Source: Endozoicomonas montiporae CL-33
Lineage (GTDB): Bacteria; Pseudomonadota; Gammaproteobacteria; Pseudomonadales; Endozoicomonadaceae
Length of the DNA: 64,000 nucleotides
Assembly: GCF_001583435.1 (NCBI RefSeq)
Contig: NZ_CP013251.1
Location: 4,601,215-4,665,214 of the forward strand
Direction: 5' to 3'
The notes under the pieces were generated by a model. It was given only the letters and a program-made list of their open reading frames with translations, searched no databases and was not told where the DNA came from. Positions 17,107 to 24,973 of this stretch are shown piece after piece (position 1 is the stretch's first letter; each line of letters starts with the position of its first letter). A program made the translations under genes and the position numbers.

Positions 17107-18468
17107 ATGAAAAAGTTTGTCTGGCTATTGCCGCTTCTTTTATTGCCCCGGGTTTATGCCGCAAACCTGGCTTCCTCCCATAAATCCTATGATTATCTGG
17201 GCACCGTTCTCATTGGTAACACCGAAGATCAACCCGTACTCGGAATATCTTCCATACGCTACGACGCAAAGACTGACCAGTTTTTTCTGGTGTCGGATGA
17301 CACCGGAACCATTCCCAACCGTTATGGACAGCTCGCAAAACCCCGTTATTACACCATTTCAGGAAAGGCGGTTACCTCCGTTCTAAATCCGCAGCCACAT
17401 CAGCTGAGTCCTTCATTCGTTAACGAGGTTCAGTTAACCGTAAGTCCTGATGAGTCTCAGTGGACCAGCAGAAAGAACTGGATTCAGGATGGGCACGTTG
17501 ATACCGAAGGGCTGGCGTTGTTTAACAACAGTCCGGATCTCCTGATTGCTTCGGAACAGGGCGCAACCTATCCCATCAAAACCTATCGGATGAACCAGAT
17601 CTGGGATGTCTACAACATGATTCGGATTCCTGATGTCGATGTTGTCGCGTCATTACTCGTGGTCGATCGCCACTTGGGACTGTTGAAGCGTCGTTACTAT
17701 TTTCCCACTTACTATCAGACGTCATTGACCCGATCGACCTTGAAGTACATATCCCCGCAACGGTTTATGAAGGCTTATGATGCAATAACAGGCGAAGACA
17801 TGGGCCTGCAGAGAAATCGCGGGGTCGAAAGTATCGACTTTATCCCCGGAACCAACGACCTTATCGCTATCACCGAAATGCCTCTGCGTCAGGATATCAA
17901 GCCCTGGAAAGCAAACCACAAAACACCGCCTCCCAGCAGAATCATTCACTTGTCGCTGGATGAATTCCGAGACGAAGGTTACCGCTTCTATCCAAAAGTC
18001 CAAAAAGAGCTACTCTATGGCGTAGCCGAAATGCCTGACGAATACACTCAAAATACTAAAGCCACGATTAAAACAGGGGTTTCGGACATAGTTGCTTTGA
18101 GCGCATCACAATTATTGGTGGTTGAAAGAACCCGGATAACCTTTGATTCTGACAAAGATGACAATCAACAGGACAAACCCGTTTCCATCACAGAAATTTA
18201 TCGGGCCGACCTTGATCTCGACCCAAAATACCATGTCACAACAAAACCAAGACTGACCGCTGAAGAGATGAAGAATAAACGCGTGGTTAAAAAACATCTG
18301 GTATTCAGTACATTAGAAGCATCAGCACAGGATGTGTTTGAAAACATGAATATCGAAGGAATCACCTTTGGGCCAGAGTTCAATGGCAGAAAAACCATTG
18401 TGCTGGTTAACGATAATGATGCCGCTGAAGGTAAAGACACCAAACTGATTTTTCTGGCTGCTGATTAA
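17107..18468 (+). CDS. Phytase-like esterase family protein, exported
   Basis: 453 residues with a signal peptide (KFVWLLPLLLLPRVYA). The body shows the beta-propeller blocks of the esterase-like-activity-of-phytase family: GISSIRYDAKTDQFFLVSDD, DTEGLALFNNSPDLLIASEQ, NRGVESIDFIPGTNDLIAITE, VEGITFGPE-type strand near the end. Members are periplasmic or secreted and are usually uncharacterised; phosphoesterase activity is inferred from the family only. Single-gene unit. Confidence 0.8.
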   Translation: MKKFVWLLPLLLLPRVYAANLASSHKSYDYLGTVLIGNTEDQPVLGISSIRYDAKTDQFFLVSDDTGTIPNRYGQLAKPRYYTISGKAVTSVLNPQPHQLSPSFVNEVQLTVSPDESQWTSRKNWIQDGHVDTEGLALFNNSPDLLIASEQGATYPIKTYRMNQIWDVYNMIRIPDVDVVASLLVVDRHLGLLKRRYYFPTYYQTSLTRSTLKYISPQRFMKAYDAITGEDMGLQRNRGVESIDFIPGTNDLIAITEMPLRQDIKPWKANHKTPPPSRIIHLSLDEFRDEGYRFYPKVQKELLYGVAEMPDEYTQNTKATIKTGVSDIVALSASQLLVVERTRITFDSDKDDNQQDKPVSITEIYRADLDLDPKYHVTTKPRLTAEEMKNKRVVKKHLVFSTLEASAQDVFENMNIEGITFGPEFNGRKTIVLVNDNDAAEGKDTKLIFLAAD

Positions 18469-18475
18469 AATGAAA

Positions 18476-18497
18476 GGGGCTACTGCAAAGCAGCCCC
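18476..18497 (+). terminator. Hairpin after the phytase-like gene
   Basis: GGGGCTACTGC pairs with GCAGCCCC leaving one bulge, 8 bp beyond the stop. It is not followed by a clear T-run, so it may be a weak or factor-assisted terminator. Confidence 0.4.
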
Positions 18498-18608
18498 ATC
18501 GCCTCTGCCCATTTCCTGCCAATAAACTACTTAACCCAGCCAGAACTCTGCTGATATAGTAAGTAACAGTCTGACAATAACCGCACTAACAAAAACAATG
18601 GAACCACA

Positions 18609-20315
18609 ATGGCAGATAAACCCCTGAACGGCTTGGCTGCACGCCTGGTGGTCAATCAACTGGTTGATGAAAAGGCTGTTCGATCTGCCCAGACCAACGC
18701 AGACAAAGCGGGCAAAACCCTCAATCAACAGCTGGTAGAAGATAAACTGCTCACTTATGCACAGCTGGCACTGGTGACTGCCGAAGAATTCGGTATTCCG
18801 GTGATCGATATTTCTGCCTTTGACCCTGAAAATGTTCCCAGTGATCTTGTAAAAGAAAAACTGGTTCGTAAGCACAAGGTCATGCCGTTAATCAAACGGG
18901 GTACCCGCCTGTTTGTCGCGGTCGTCAACCCTGCCGACCATCAGGCTATTGATGAAATTCGGTTCAGCTCAGGCCTTGCTACCGAACCGGTACTGGTTGA
19001 AGAAAACAAGATGGAAGCGTTCATTGACCGGGTTATCGATGGCAGCGGCAGCGGCCTTGATGACTTTGATGATGACGAGTTTGAAAATCTTGATGACCTG
19101 GAAGTCAGTGCCGTTGATGACGGCGGCGAAGACTACAACGGCCCGGCAGAAGACGACGCACCTGTTGTAAAATTTGTGAATAAAATGCTGCTGAGTGCCA
19201 TTAAAGGCGGTGCTTCCGACCTGCACTTTGAACCTTATGAAAAAAGCTACCGGGTTCGCTTCCGTACAGATGGCGTATTGCATGAAGTTGCCAAACCACC
19301 TGTTAATTTGTCGCCAAGAATAGCCTCCCGCCTGAAAATCATGTCAGCTATGGACATCTCCGAGCGTCGTAAACCTCAGGATGGCCGTATTAAAATGAAA
19401 CTGTCCAAAAGCAAGGCCATTGATTTCCGGGTCAACACTCTGCCAACGCTCTGGGGAGAAAAAATCGTACTCCGTATACTGGACCCTTCCAGTGCGAAAA
19501 TGGGTATTGACGCACTGGGTTATGAGGAAGAACAGAAAGCCATGTACCTTGAAGCCCTTGAGCAGCCACAGGGTATGATTCTGGTAACCGGTCCAACCGG
19601 TTCAGGCAAAACGGTTTCTCTTTATACTGGTCTGAATATCCTCAACACCCCGGAACGTAATATTTCAACCTCTGAGGATCCTGTCGAGATCAACCTTGAA
19701 GGCATCAACCAGGTGAACGTCAACCCTAAACAGGGTATGGACTTCTCTCAGGCTCTCAGAGCATTCCTTCGACAGGATCCTGATATCATCATGGTGGGTG
19801 AGATTCGGGATCTGGAAACGGCAAACATCGCCATTAAAGCAGCCCAGACCGGCCACATGGTTATGTCAACGCTTCACACCAACAGTGCCCCGGAAACCCT
19901 GACACGTTTGCAGAATATGGGGGTTCCGTCGTTCAACATTGCAACCTCTGTCAGTCTTATTATTGCCCAGCGTCTGGCAAGGCGTCTGTGCACGAACTGC
20001 AAAGTAAAAGTCGATATTCCCAAAGAAACCTTGATGGAAGAAGGCTTTACCGATGAGCAGGCCAGTGAGGCAGTTATTTATGGTCCCGAAGGTTGCGACC
20101 AATGCAGCAAAGGCTACAAAGGCAGGGTGGGTATTTATGAAGTTGTAAAAATTACACCTTCCATGCAGCAAGTTATCATGGAGGAAGGTAACTCTCTGGA
20201 AATTGCCAAGGTTGCCGAAAAAGAAGGCTTTAATAACCTGCGCCAATCTGGATTACTCAAAGCACTGCAGGGCATCACCAGCCTTGAAGAAGTGAACCGG
20301 GTAACACTGGATTAA
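18609..20315 (+). CDS. pilB: Type IV pilus assembly ATPase PilB
   Basis: 568 residues, normal length for PilB. The N-terminal MshE-type domain (about 1-150) is followed by the secretion ATPase: Walker A GPTGSGKT at about residue 328, the Asp box, Walker B region FLRQDPDIIMVGEIRD, and the His box MVMSTLHTNSAPETLTRL. A zinc-binding tetracysteine (CTNC ... CDQC) lies at about 462-502. It powers pilus extension from the inner-membrane face. The usual downstream pilC and pilD are absent: the next feature is the tRNA-Thr carrying the prophage, and neither appears right of attR. Confidence 0.93.
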   Translation: MADKPLNGLAARLVVNQLVDEKAVRSAQTNADKAGKTLNQQLVEDKLLTYAQLALVTAEEFGIPVIDISAFDPENVPSDLVKEKLVRKHKVMPLIKRGTRLFVAVVNPADHQAIDEIRFSSGLATEPVLVEENKMEAFIDRVIDGSGSGLDDFDDDEFENLDDLEVSAVDDGGEDYNGPAEDDAPVVKFVNKMLLSAIKGGASDLHFEPYEKSYRVRFRTDGVLHEVAKPPVNLSPRIASRLKIMSAMDISERRKPQDGRIKMKLSKSKAIDFRVNTLPTLWGEKIVLRILDPSSAKMGIDALGYEEEQKAMYLEALEQPQGMILVTGPTGSGKTVSLYTGLNILNTPERNISTSEDPVEINLEGINQVNVNPKQGMDFSQALRAFLRQDPDIIMVGEIRDLETANIAIKAAQTGHMVMSTLHTNSAPETLTRLQNMGVPSFNIATSVSLIIAQRLARRLCTNCKVKVDIPKETLMEEGFTDEQASEAVIYGPEGCDQCSKGYKGRVGIYEVVKITPSMQQVIMEEGNSLEIAKVAEKEGFNNLRQSGLLKALQGITSLEEVNRVTLD

Positions 20316-20350
20316 TCAGCGGGTGTCATGTAATTTGAAAATGGTAATGA

Positions 20351-20423
20351 GCCGGCGTAGCACAACTGGTAGTGCAGCGCATTCGTAATGCGAAGGTTGG
20401 GGGTTCGATTCCTCTCGTCGGCA
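20351..20423 (+). tRNA. tRNA-Thr (CGT), prophage-reconstituted, without encoded CCA
   Basis: Acceptor arms GCCGGCG and CGTCGGC pair (with one G-U), the anticodon loop reads TTCGTAA (anticodon CGT) and the T-loop is GTTCGATTC. The sequence ends in the discriminator A followed by TCA rather than CCA. The 3' half is shared with attR, where the tRNA fragment does end in CCA, so integration replaced the host 3' end with a phage-supplied copy. The mature CCA must be added by nucleotidyltransferase. It corresponds to the thrW type, a well-known phage target. Confidence 0.93.
20380..20423 (+). other. attL of the prophage
   Basis: A 44-bp sequence running from the anticodon stem to the discriminator base of tRNA-Thr is repeated exactly at 61122-61165. 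The flanking bases differ on both sides, so these limits are the maximal shared core. The strand exchange point lies somewhere within it. Confidence 0.92.
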
Positions 20424-20469
20424 TCAATAAAATCAATAAGTTAGAGAAAACAAAAACAAAGGGTTTTTA

Positions 20470-20493
20470 TACGGGGGGACAGCAGGGGAACAG
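20470..20493 (+). other. Candidate integrase arm-type sites near attL
   Basis: Two close copies of a GGGGGACAG-like motif (ACGGGGGGACAG, then GGGGAACAG) lie about 47-70 bp inside attL. The same motif is found as two copies near attR (60970-60992) in the same orientation. Paired short repeats flanking the core are what tyrosine integrases use as arm sites. Assignment is by pattern only. Confidence 0.4.
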
Positions 20494-20604
20494 TAAAACA
20501 AAGTCTAACCACAACATATCCTAACGCTACAGGTTATAGGCTTCATTCTGCACTCCTATTGGCCTTGCTCCTGCAAGGCCATGAGTACGTAACTACGAGC
20601 ATCT

Positions 20605-20811
20605 TCACTCATCTTCCGGACACGCTTTTTTTAATATCAGCTTTGCCGCCTGAGCAATCTCATCTCCAGTGCAATCCATATCGTTTTCTGATCGCCGTAA
20701 TGCTTCTGAGCAACGTTTAAGCTCTGGATCATTTGCCGCTTTTTTATCCAGAATCCGAATAACACGATTCACGGTGACTGCCGGATCCTTACTGTATAAA
20801 TCGTTTTGCAT
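20605..20811 (-). CDS. Small hypothetical phage protein
   Basis: 68 residues from the ATG at 20811 (MQNDLYSKDPAVTVNRVIRI...); a GTG nine bases earlier is probably part of the ribosome site AGGTGGGG. The protein is helical and charged and ends CPEDE. It lies between attL and the MITE and runs leftward. No family recognised; by position an accessory (moron) gene. Confidence 0.55.
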   Translation of the reverse strand: MQNDLYSKDPAVTVNRVIRILDKKAANDPELKRCSEALRRSENDMDCTGDEIAQAAKLILKKACPEDE

Positions 20812-20859
20812 TATCCCCACCTCGCTACAAAATACTGTATATAAAAACAGTCTTGTTTT

Positions 20860-21036
20860 CTATATTCTGTCGTTTATTTCTGTATTGCTGCTACTATCGC
20901 ACATTCCAAAATTCAGGCTACTGCGCCAACCGCACCCAGATACTGAGATAAAGCCCTTATCCACATAATGAAAAATCCTGTATCCGTCCATGAAGGTTTT
21001 TTTCCATACCACATTTTTAAAATCAGGCAACTCCAT
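20860..21036 (-). CDS. Possible small ORF whose 5' end abuts the MITE
   Basis: 58 residues from the ATG at 21036 (MELPDFKNVVWKKTFMDGYR...). Another in-frame ATG at 21045 lies within the 9-bp target duplication of the MITE, so the element inserted at or just upstream of the natural start and probably separated the gene from its promoter and ribosome site. Trp- and Phe-rich, no family recognised. It may not be a real gene. Confidence 0.35.
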   Translation of the reverse strand: MELPDFKNVVWKKTFMDGYRIFHYVDKGFISVSGCGWRSSLNFGMCDSSSNTEINDRI

Positions 21037-21046
21037 CCTTTTCATC

Positions 21047-21177
21047 GGGTGCAATTAAAAGTGTTCCTGACATGTTAGGTTTTCCATTTTTTAAAGCCCT
21101 AACCCTGCAGAAATGCTCGGAACAAAATTCCGAAAAATCATGATTTCAGCATTCTCGGAACACTTTTAATTGCACCC
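21047..21177. mobile_element. 131-bp MITE with 21-bp terminal inverted repeats
   Basis: The ends (21047-21067 and 21157-21177) are perfect 21-bp inverted repeats beginning GGGTGCAATTAAAAGTG. The element is flanked by a perfect 9-bp direct repeat CTTTTCATC (21038-21046 and 21178-21186), the signature of transposition by a 9-bp-duplicating transposase. There is no coding capacity inside. It is inserted in the prophage left-end accessory region. Confidence 0.88.
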
Positions 21178-21353
21178 CTTTTCATCTCTTTCTCAGTTTT
21201 TTATTTACAGAAAAATTTTTACTGCAGTCATGAAGTACGATTAAAAACTGATTTCTTTTGTAAATTTATGGCAAAGATTCGCTTCCAAGCCACTATAAAA
21301 AAATATTGGCTTCAAATCTTGTTAAATGATTTACAGGTTCTACCTTGACGACT

Positions 21354-21655
21354 GTTTGGCCTATGCGCCAAACTGGCTCCCATCGCCTGCACTGCTAACA
21401 ACAGACACAGGTGGGAGCCATCCCATCAGGACAAAACGGCCTCAATGCCGGGCGTCCTGTGGATAGAAAACCGAAAACGGTGGGTCAAGCCGTGCCAACC
21501 TGCGTGCAGGAAGGCGGGAAGCGACAGGGGAACGCTGTGTGTTCTTGTTAGCGTCCCGGCACCATTTTCTATACAGCTCTGCCAGTCAGAGCTGAGGCTC
21601 CATGTTGAATAAGATATGGACATCAAAACCGCACTCAATGAGCTGCGGTTTTTTC
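21354..21655 (+). ncRNA. Candidate structured non-coding RNA with intrinsic terminator
   Basis: About 300 nt without a credible gene but with a succession of stems: GTTTGGC/GCCAAAC (21354-21373), TGGCTCCCA/TGGGAGCCA (21374-21420, 9 bp perfect with further inner stems), CAGGAC/GTCCTG enclosing CGGC/GCCG (21427-21459), a long-range ATAGAAAA/TTTTCTAT helix (21463-21470 with 21565-21572) enclosing GTGCC/GGCAC and smaller hairpins, AGCTCTG/CAGAGCT (21575-21593), and finally AAAACCGCA/TGCGGTTTT followed by T's (21625-21654), a strong rightward terminator. I cannot assign it to a known RNA family. Upstream, 21187-21353 is AT-rich with no gene. The exact 5' end is unknown. Confidence 0.6.
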
Positions 21656-21751
21656 GTTTCTGGAACATACGACACCTGTATTGGTTATTGCTTCGTCAGT
21701 GTCTCGAGGCCTGCGCGTAGTTACAGGGTATAGGTATAAGACGAAAAAATA

Positions 21752-21822
21752 TTGATCTATGTCAGTTTTCAAATCGTAGTTGCGAGGGTCGCAACTTTGT
21801 TAAAAAAATTGACCTGCATCAA
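21752..21822. promoter_or_regulatory. Palindromes upstream of the XRE regulator, two resembling FNR/ANR boxes
   Basis: TTGATCTATGTCAG (21752-21765) and TTGACCTGCATCAA (21809-21822) resemble the TTGAT-N4-ATCAA site of FNR/ANR/CRP-type regulators; the second matches all but one position. Between them is a perfect palindrome TTGCGA-GGG-TCGCAA (21780-21794) that could be the operator of the downstream HTH protein. No functional evidence. Confidence 0.35.
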
Positions 21823-21902
21823 AGCAAAACTTTGTCCCAAATCAATAAAGGCTATTGACTAAGACCATGTTCCCAAAACTACAACAGGGGGTGGAGTAAT
21901 GA

Positions 21903-22217
21903 ATGTACAAAAAGTTTCCACTTTCACTAAGGTTTATAATCAGGCTTAGAAACTGGGAGGATCAGCAACTGGCTGAGGAGGTAGGCGTGAGCAAGACAAC
22001 AGCATCAAGATGGCTGAACGGTGAGCAGGAACCCAAGAGCCTGCAGGAGCTGGTTAACATCGCTAAAAAACTGGGCGTAACAACGGATGACCTGCTTGGG
22101 CTGTCTAATGAATTTCCTGCCAAGATGAATGCGGTGATGAAACAGCTTCCGGAAGATGTACAGGAGGCAGAATTTGAACGGGTACTGAAGTTACTGGAGG
22201 AGTATCAGAAAACGTGA
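21903..22217 (+). CDS. XRE-family helix-turn-helix regulator
   Basis: 104 residues. The HTH is LRNWEDQQLAEEVGVSKTTA then SRWLNGEQEPKSLQEL (about residues 15-50), a Cro/CI-type domain, followed by an acidic helical tail. A strong ribosome site (GGGGGTGGAG) precedes the ATG by 6 bases. It faces away from the structured region and converges with the ImmA/membrane pair. It is probably an accessory regulator rather than the phage CI, which lies at 52536. Confidence 0.8.
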   Translation: MYKKFPLSLRFIIRLRNWEDQQLAEEVGVSKTTASRWLNGEQEPKSLQELVNIAKKLGVTTDDLLGLSNEFPAKMNAVMKQLPEDVQEAEFERVLKLLEEYQKT

Positions 22218-22243
22218 GGAAAGGCCGGGCAGGATGCCCAGTC

Positions 22244-22660
22244 CTACAAGATGGGCTCTTGCCGATTGGTGCCAACCTTTTCCGGTTTCAACAGCTCGTG
22301 CTTACCATTAAACAGGTCTGAAGCAATGTAGCGGATAATGGCGTAGGTGTAGATCAGGCTGCCATTGATGAAGAAGCCGAATACCCAATTACTTAGCTGG
22401 AAGCCGAATGGTCTGAACCCTTGACATAACATAAGCAACATCAGGAAGCCCACTTGTATGCAGAGCAGGACGTAGATTTTTTTATCGAATTTTTCTCGGT
22501 GCTTCCTTCTGGATCGATGCCATTCAAGCTGTTCTTGCTGGATGCTTTTTAGTTCTGTTGATGCTTCTGCTTGAGCATTCTGTATCAGAGAGGTTCTGGC
22601 AGCTTGTGACTGTCTCTTAAGAGAAGAGAATAACGTATCCTTGTCGTTTACCTCAGCCAA
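22244..22660 (-). CDS. Hypothetical protein with two membrane segments
   Basis: 138 residues from a TTG start that has an excellent ribosome site (AAGGAGG, 6 bases upstream). An N-terminal coiled-coil-like region (about 10-60, Gln/Glu/Arg-rich) precedes two membrane segments (YVLLCIQVGFLMLLMLC and SNWVFGFFINGSLIYTYAII). It follows the ImmA gene by 17 bp and is certainly co-transcribed with it. No family recognised; pairing with a metalloprotease in a prophage accessory locus suggests an exclusion or toxin-like function, but this is speculation. Confidence 0.65.
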   Translation of the reverse strand: MAEVNDKDTLFSSLKRQSQAARTSLIQNAQAEASTELKSIQQEQLEWHRSRRKHREKFDKKIYVLLCIQVGFLMLLMLCQGFRPFGFQLSNWVFGFFINGSLIYTYAIIRYIASDLFNGKHELLKPEKVGTNRQEPIL

Positions 22661-22677
22661 CCTTGGCCTCCTTAAAA

Positions 22678-23169
22678 TTACATCAAACCGAGTACTCTGG
22701 CTCTTACTTCTGCAGCATATTCACTGACTGCAAAGTCGGCTGCTACCAGAGAAGCAATTCCAGACCAATGAGCCCAGCTGTTTATGAAATGCTGCTCTGG
22801 CATAAGCAGCTCAGCTGCAAACATATCAGCTTCTTTCTCTCTGGTGTTTTTTGGTCCGGGCGTCCGGTAGTCAACAAAGTTCTGGTCAGGATTGGTTGGA
22901 TCAAAATGCAAGACAATGTGACCCAGCTCATGAGCAAGGGTGAAAAGCTGTCTACGGGCTGAGTCCTCATCATTGAGGTAAATCATTTTTTGCGAGTGGC
23001 TGACAGCACCAGCAACATTTCTGGTTGACTCATCAGGTAAGAAATTCTCGTAACCATATCCAAGGCGAGTTGCAACTTGTTCTATTGGAACGGGAATCTG
23101 ATCGCCGATATCAAGGCTACGTATTAAACCGTTAGCCCGCTCCTTAATTTGCTCTCTTGTATAACTCAT
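22678..23169 (-). CDS. ImmA/IrrE-family metallo-endopeptidase
   Basis: 163 residues. The zinc-binding HEXXH is LAHELGHIVLHF (about residues 78-89), with the downstream ADMFAAELLMPE block supplying the third ligand region, the hallmark of the ImmA/IrrE (M78-type) family. In mobile elements such proteases cleave a repressor to trigger excision or gene expression. Its partner repressor is not obvious; the nearest HTH is at 21903. It is the first gene of a two-gene leftward operon. Confidence 0.88.
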   Translation of the reverse strand: MSYTREQIKERANGLIRSLDIGDQIPVPIEQVATRLGYGYENFLPDESTRNVAGAVSHSQKMIYLNDEDSARRQLFTLAHELGHIVLHFDPTNPDQNFVDYRTPGPKNTREKEADMFAAELLMPEQHFINSWAHWSGIASLVAADFAVSEYAAEVRARVLGLM

Positions 23170-23360
23170 CGTACTCTCCCCAGGAAGGGCTATAGTACTT
23201 ATAATTCTTCGACCGTCAATAATAATCCTTCCGAATTCAACTTATCAGCTTGACTTATTTCCTGTCTAGGATTATCGGCGTGAATTATTAAGATTACAGA
23301 TTTCATTCAACAACCTCATCCGTTATGGTTGTAATTTGAACAGAAGGAAGGAACCTGACA

Positions 23361-23582
23361 ATGAACCCAACTCAAATCATGGACAAGATTTTCAAGCTAT
23401 TGGATCGGGTAGGTTTTCTGGCAGACAAAGCTTATCAAGAACATCTGAAGGCAGAAGAAACAGTCGGACAGCCAGTAGTATTTAATATCAGTAAGGAAGC
23501 TGAAGAGGTAATCGCTTCATTCAGTGGGAAAGATTTTTCTAAAGTGATTGAGCGTAAGAAGCGGCTGTATGGGTTGGACTGA
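23361..23582 (+). CDS. Small hypothetical phage protein
   Basis: 73 residues, preceded by GAAGGAAGGAAC about 8 bases before the ATG. Helical, with a Lys-rich C-terminus (FSKVIERKKRLYGLD). Divergent from the ImmA gene. No family recognised. Confidence 0.6.
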   Translation: MNPTQIMDKIFKLLDRVGFLADKAYQEHLKAEETVGQPVVFNISKEAEEVIASFSGKDFSKVIERKKRLYGLD

Positions 23583-23683
23583 AAGATAGGGTAGTCGTTG
23601 ATATTGAGAATAATACCTGGTTGGGATACTAATAGACACCATAGAACAATATTGAAGTGGATTTCGGGGGAGGCCAGCCACCT

Positions 23684-23980
23684 ATGGACGGACTGGAAAA
23701 GAGAGTTAAGCATCTGGAGGACGATGTTCAGGGGATCAAAACTGATCTTGCTGTTATCAAATCCAACTATGCCACCTGTGAAGATATCCAGCGGGAAATA
23801 GGAGGTATCCGTACAGACCTTCAAAGAGAAGCCGGCGGTATTCGAGAGGATCTCCAAAGAGAGATGGGGTGTGTTAATGCAAATATTGAGAAAATGGGGC
23901 GCACTATGATCATGTGGACAGTGGGCTCAGTTTTGGCGACATGCACCTTTATTTTTGGAGTTGTCCGCTTCCTGTCCTGA
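23684..23980 (+). CDS. Coiled-coil protein with C-terminal membrane anchor
   Basis: 98 residues from the ATG at 23684, which has GGGGGAGG 10 bases upstream; an in-frame GTG at 23657 would add nine residues. A heptad-rich region ([19 protein letters not shown], then repeats of IQREIGG / LQREAGG / LQREMGC) is followed by one membrane segment ([19 protein letters not shown]). It resembles XhlA/DUF1640-like small phage membrane proteins. It ends 6 bp from the converging tail gene D. Confidence 0.6.
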   Translation: MDGLEKRVKHLEDDVQGIKTDLAVIKSNYATCEDIQREIGGIRTDLQREAGGIREDLQREMGCVNANIEKMGRTMIMWTVGSVLATCTFIFGVVRFLS

Positions 23981-23986
23981 GGGGGC

Positions 23987-24973
23987 TCACCCCTCCACAC
24001 TCTCCGCCCGCACCGTCGTCACAAACCCACTTCTACCCAACTTATGGGTTACCTGATTAATCACCCAGTCACCATCAATACCGTTACGGAACCCGGTCAG
24101 GGTCAGCTTCCCTTCCACCCGCAATGACGGACTGCCCGGCAAGGTCAGGCTTGCAGTTTGGGTACCGCGCTGAAGGCTGTCCAGCTTGGAGCGGGCGGCT
24201 ACTTTTGCCGCTTCTTCGTCAGGGTGTTGGCCTCTCAAGGTGTAAACGGGCTTGGTGTCCGGCTCTCCCACTCTAACGGGTACCCGTTGAGCCGTAGCGC
24301 TGTTATGCCAGTGGGCGATGACGGCAGTGTACTTGCCCCGGTCGGTCATGGTGAAGCGGTAACGGGTGAGTTGTTCGGGTGTCAGGCTAATGGCAGGCAG
24401 GTCTTTACCACTGGCGGTGCGGCCTTGTCCTTTGGGAACAAACAGTAATCGTCCTTCTTTTATTGTGCTGACCGCGTCGTACTGTCTGGCCAGTCGTGTT
24501 AGGAAATGTAGATCCGACTCTTCAGTCTGGTCGATGTGGGCAATGGTTTTGTCTTTCAATGTTTCAGCAATCACCGGCTCAAGTTGATGGTTGCCGGCAA
24601 TGGTGCGGGTTAAGTCATCGAGGGTGACGTTCTCCCAGCTGCGGGTGTTCTGGGATTTGAGGCTTTGCCTGAAATCAGCAGCCCTTGCCCGGATGGTGAG
24701 TGAGTCAGGTGGGCCTTCCGTGTTGAGCTCGTCCACAATGAACAATCCCATCGGGCTGAGTTTGTCGTTACGGTAGCCCAGATGCAGGAACAGTTCGGCG
24801 CCGGTTCGGGGTAAGCGTACGGATCGGTCACGGTCATCGAGCTTGATTTCAAGTGTGTCAGACTGGATACCGGATTCATCGGTAACACTCAGGGATATAA
24901 GTCGATCGCGTATAGCGTCGGTAATATCCTGACGGTCGGCTTCAAGAGTAAATTCTGGCTGCATCAGTCCCAT
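23987..24973 (-). CDS. D: Phage late control protein D (tail hub)
   Basis: 328 residues. It matches the P2 gpD/T4 gp27-like hub: SVTDESGIQSDTLEIKLDDR near the start, the LHFLTRLARQYDAVSTIKEG block (about 155-175) and VINQVTHKLGRSGFVTTVRA at the end. It forms the trimeric hub of the contractile tail tip. It overlaps the upstream X gene by 10 bp and is the last gene of the leftward tail operon. Confidence 0.93.
   Translation of the reverse strand: MGLMQPEFTLEADRQDITDAIRDRLISLSVTDESGIQSDTLEIKLDDRDRSVRLPRTGAELFLHLGYRNDKLSPMGLFIVDELNTEGPPDSLTIRARAADFRQSLKSQNTRSWENVTLDDLTRTIAGNHQLEPVIAETLKDKTIAHIDQTEESDLHFLTRLARQYDAVSTIKEGRLLFVPKGQGRTASGKDLPAISLTPEQLTRYRFTMTDRGKYTAVIAHWHNSATAQRVPVRVGEPDTKPVYTLRGQHPDEEAAKVAARSKLDSLQRGTQTASLTLPGSPSLRVEGKLTLTGFRNGIDGDWVINQVTHKLGRSGFVTTVRAESVEG

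Noticed and set aside
18969..19283. ORF opposite pilB
   Set aside because: Shadow of a conserved gene, no independent support.
21426..21668. 80-codon leftward ORF within the structured region
   Set aside because: It crosses the terminator and several perfect stems, has no ribosome site, and its composition is not protein-like.
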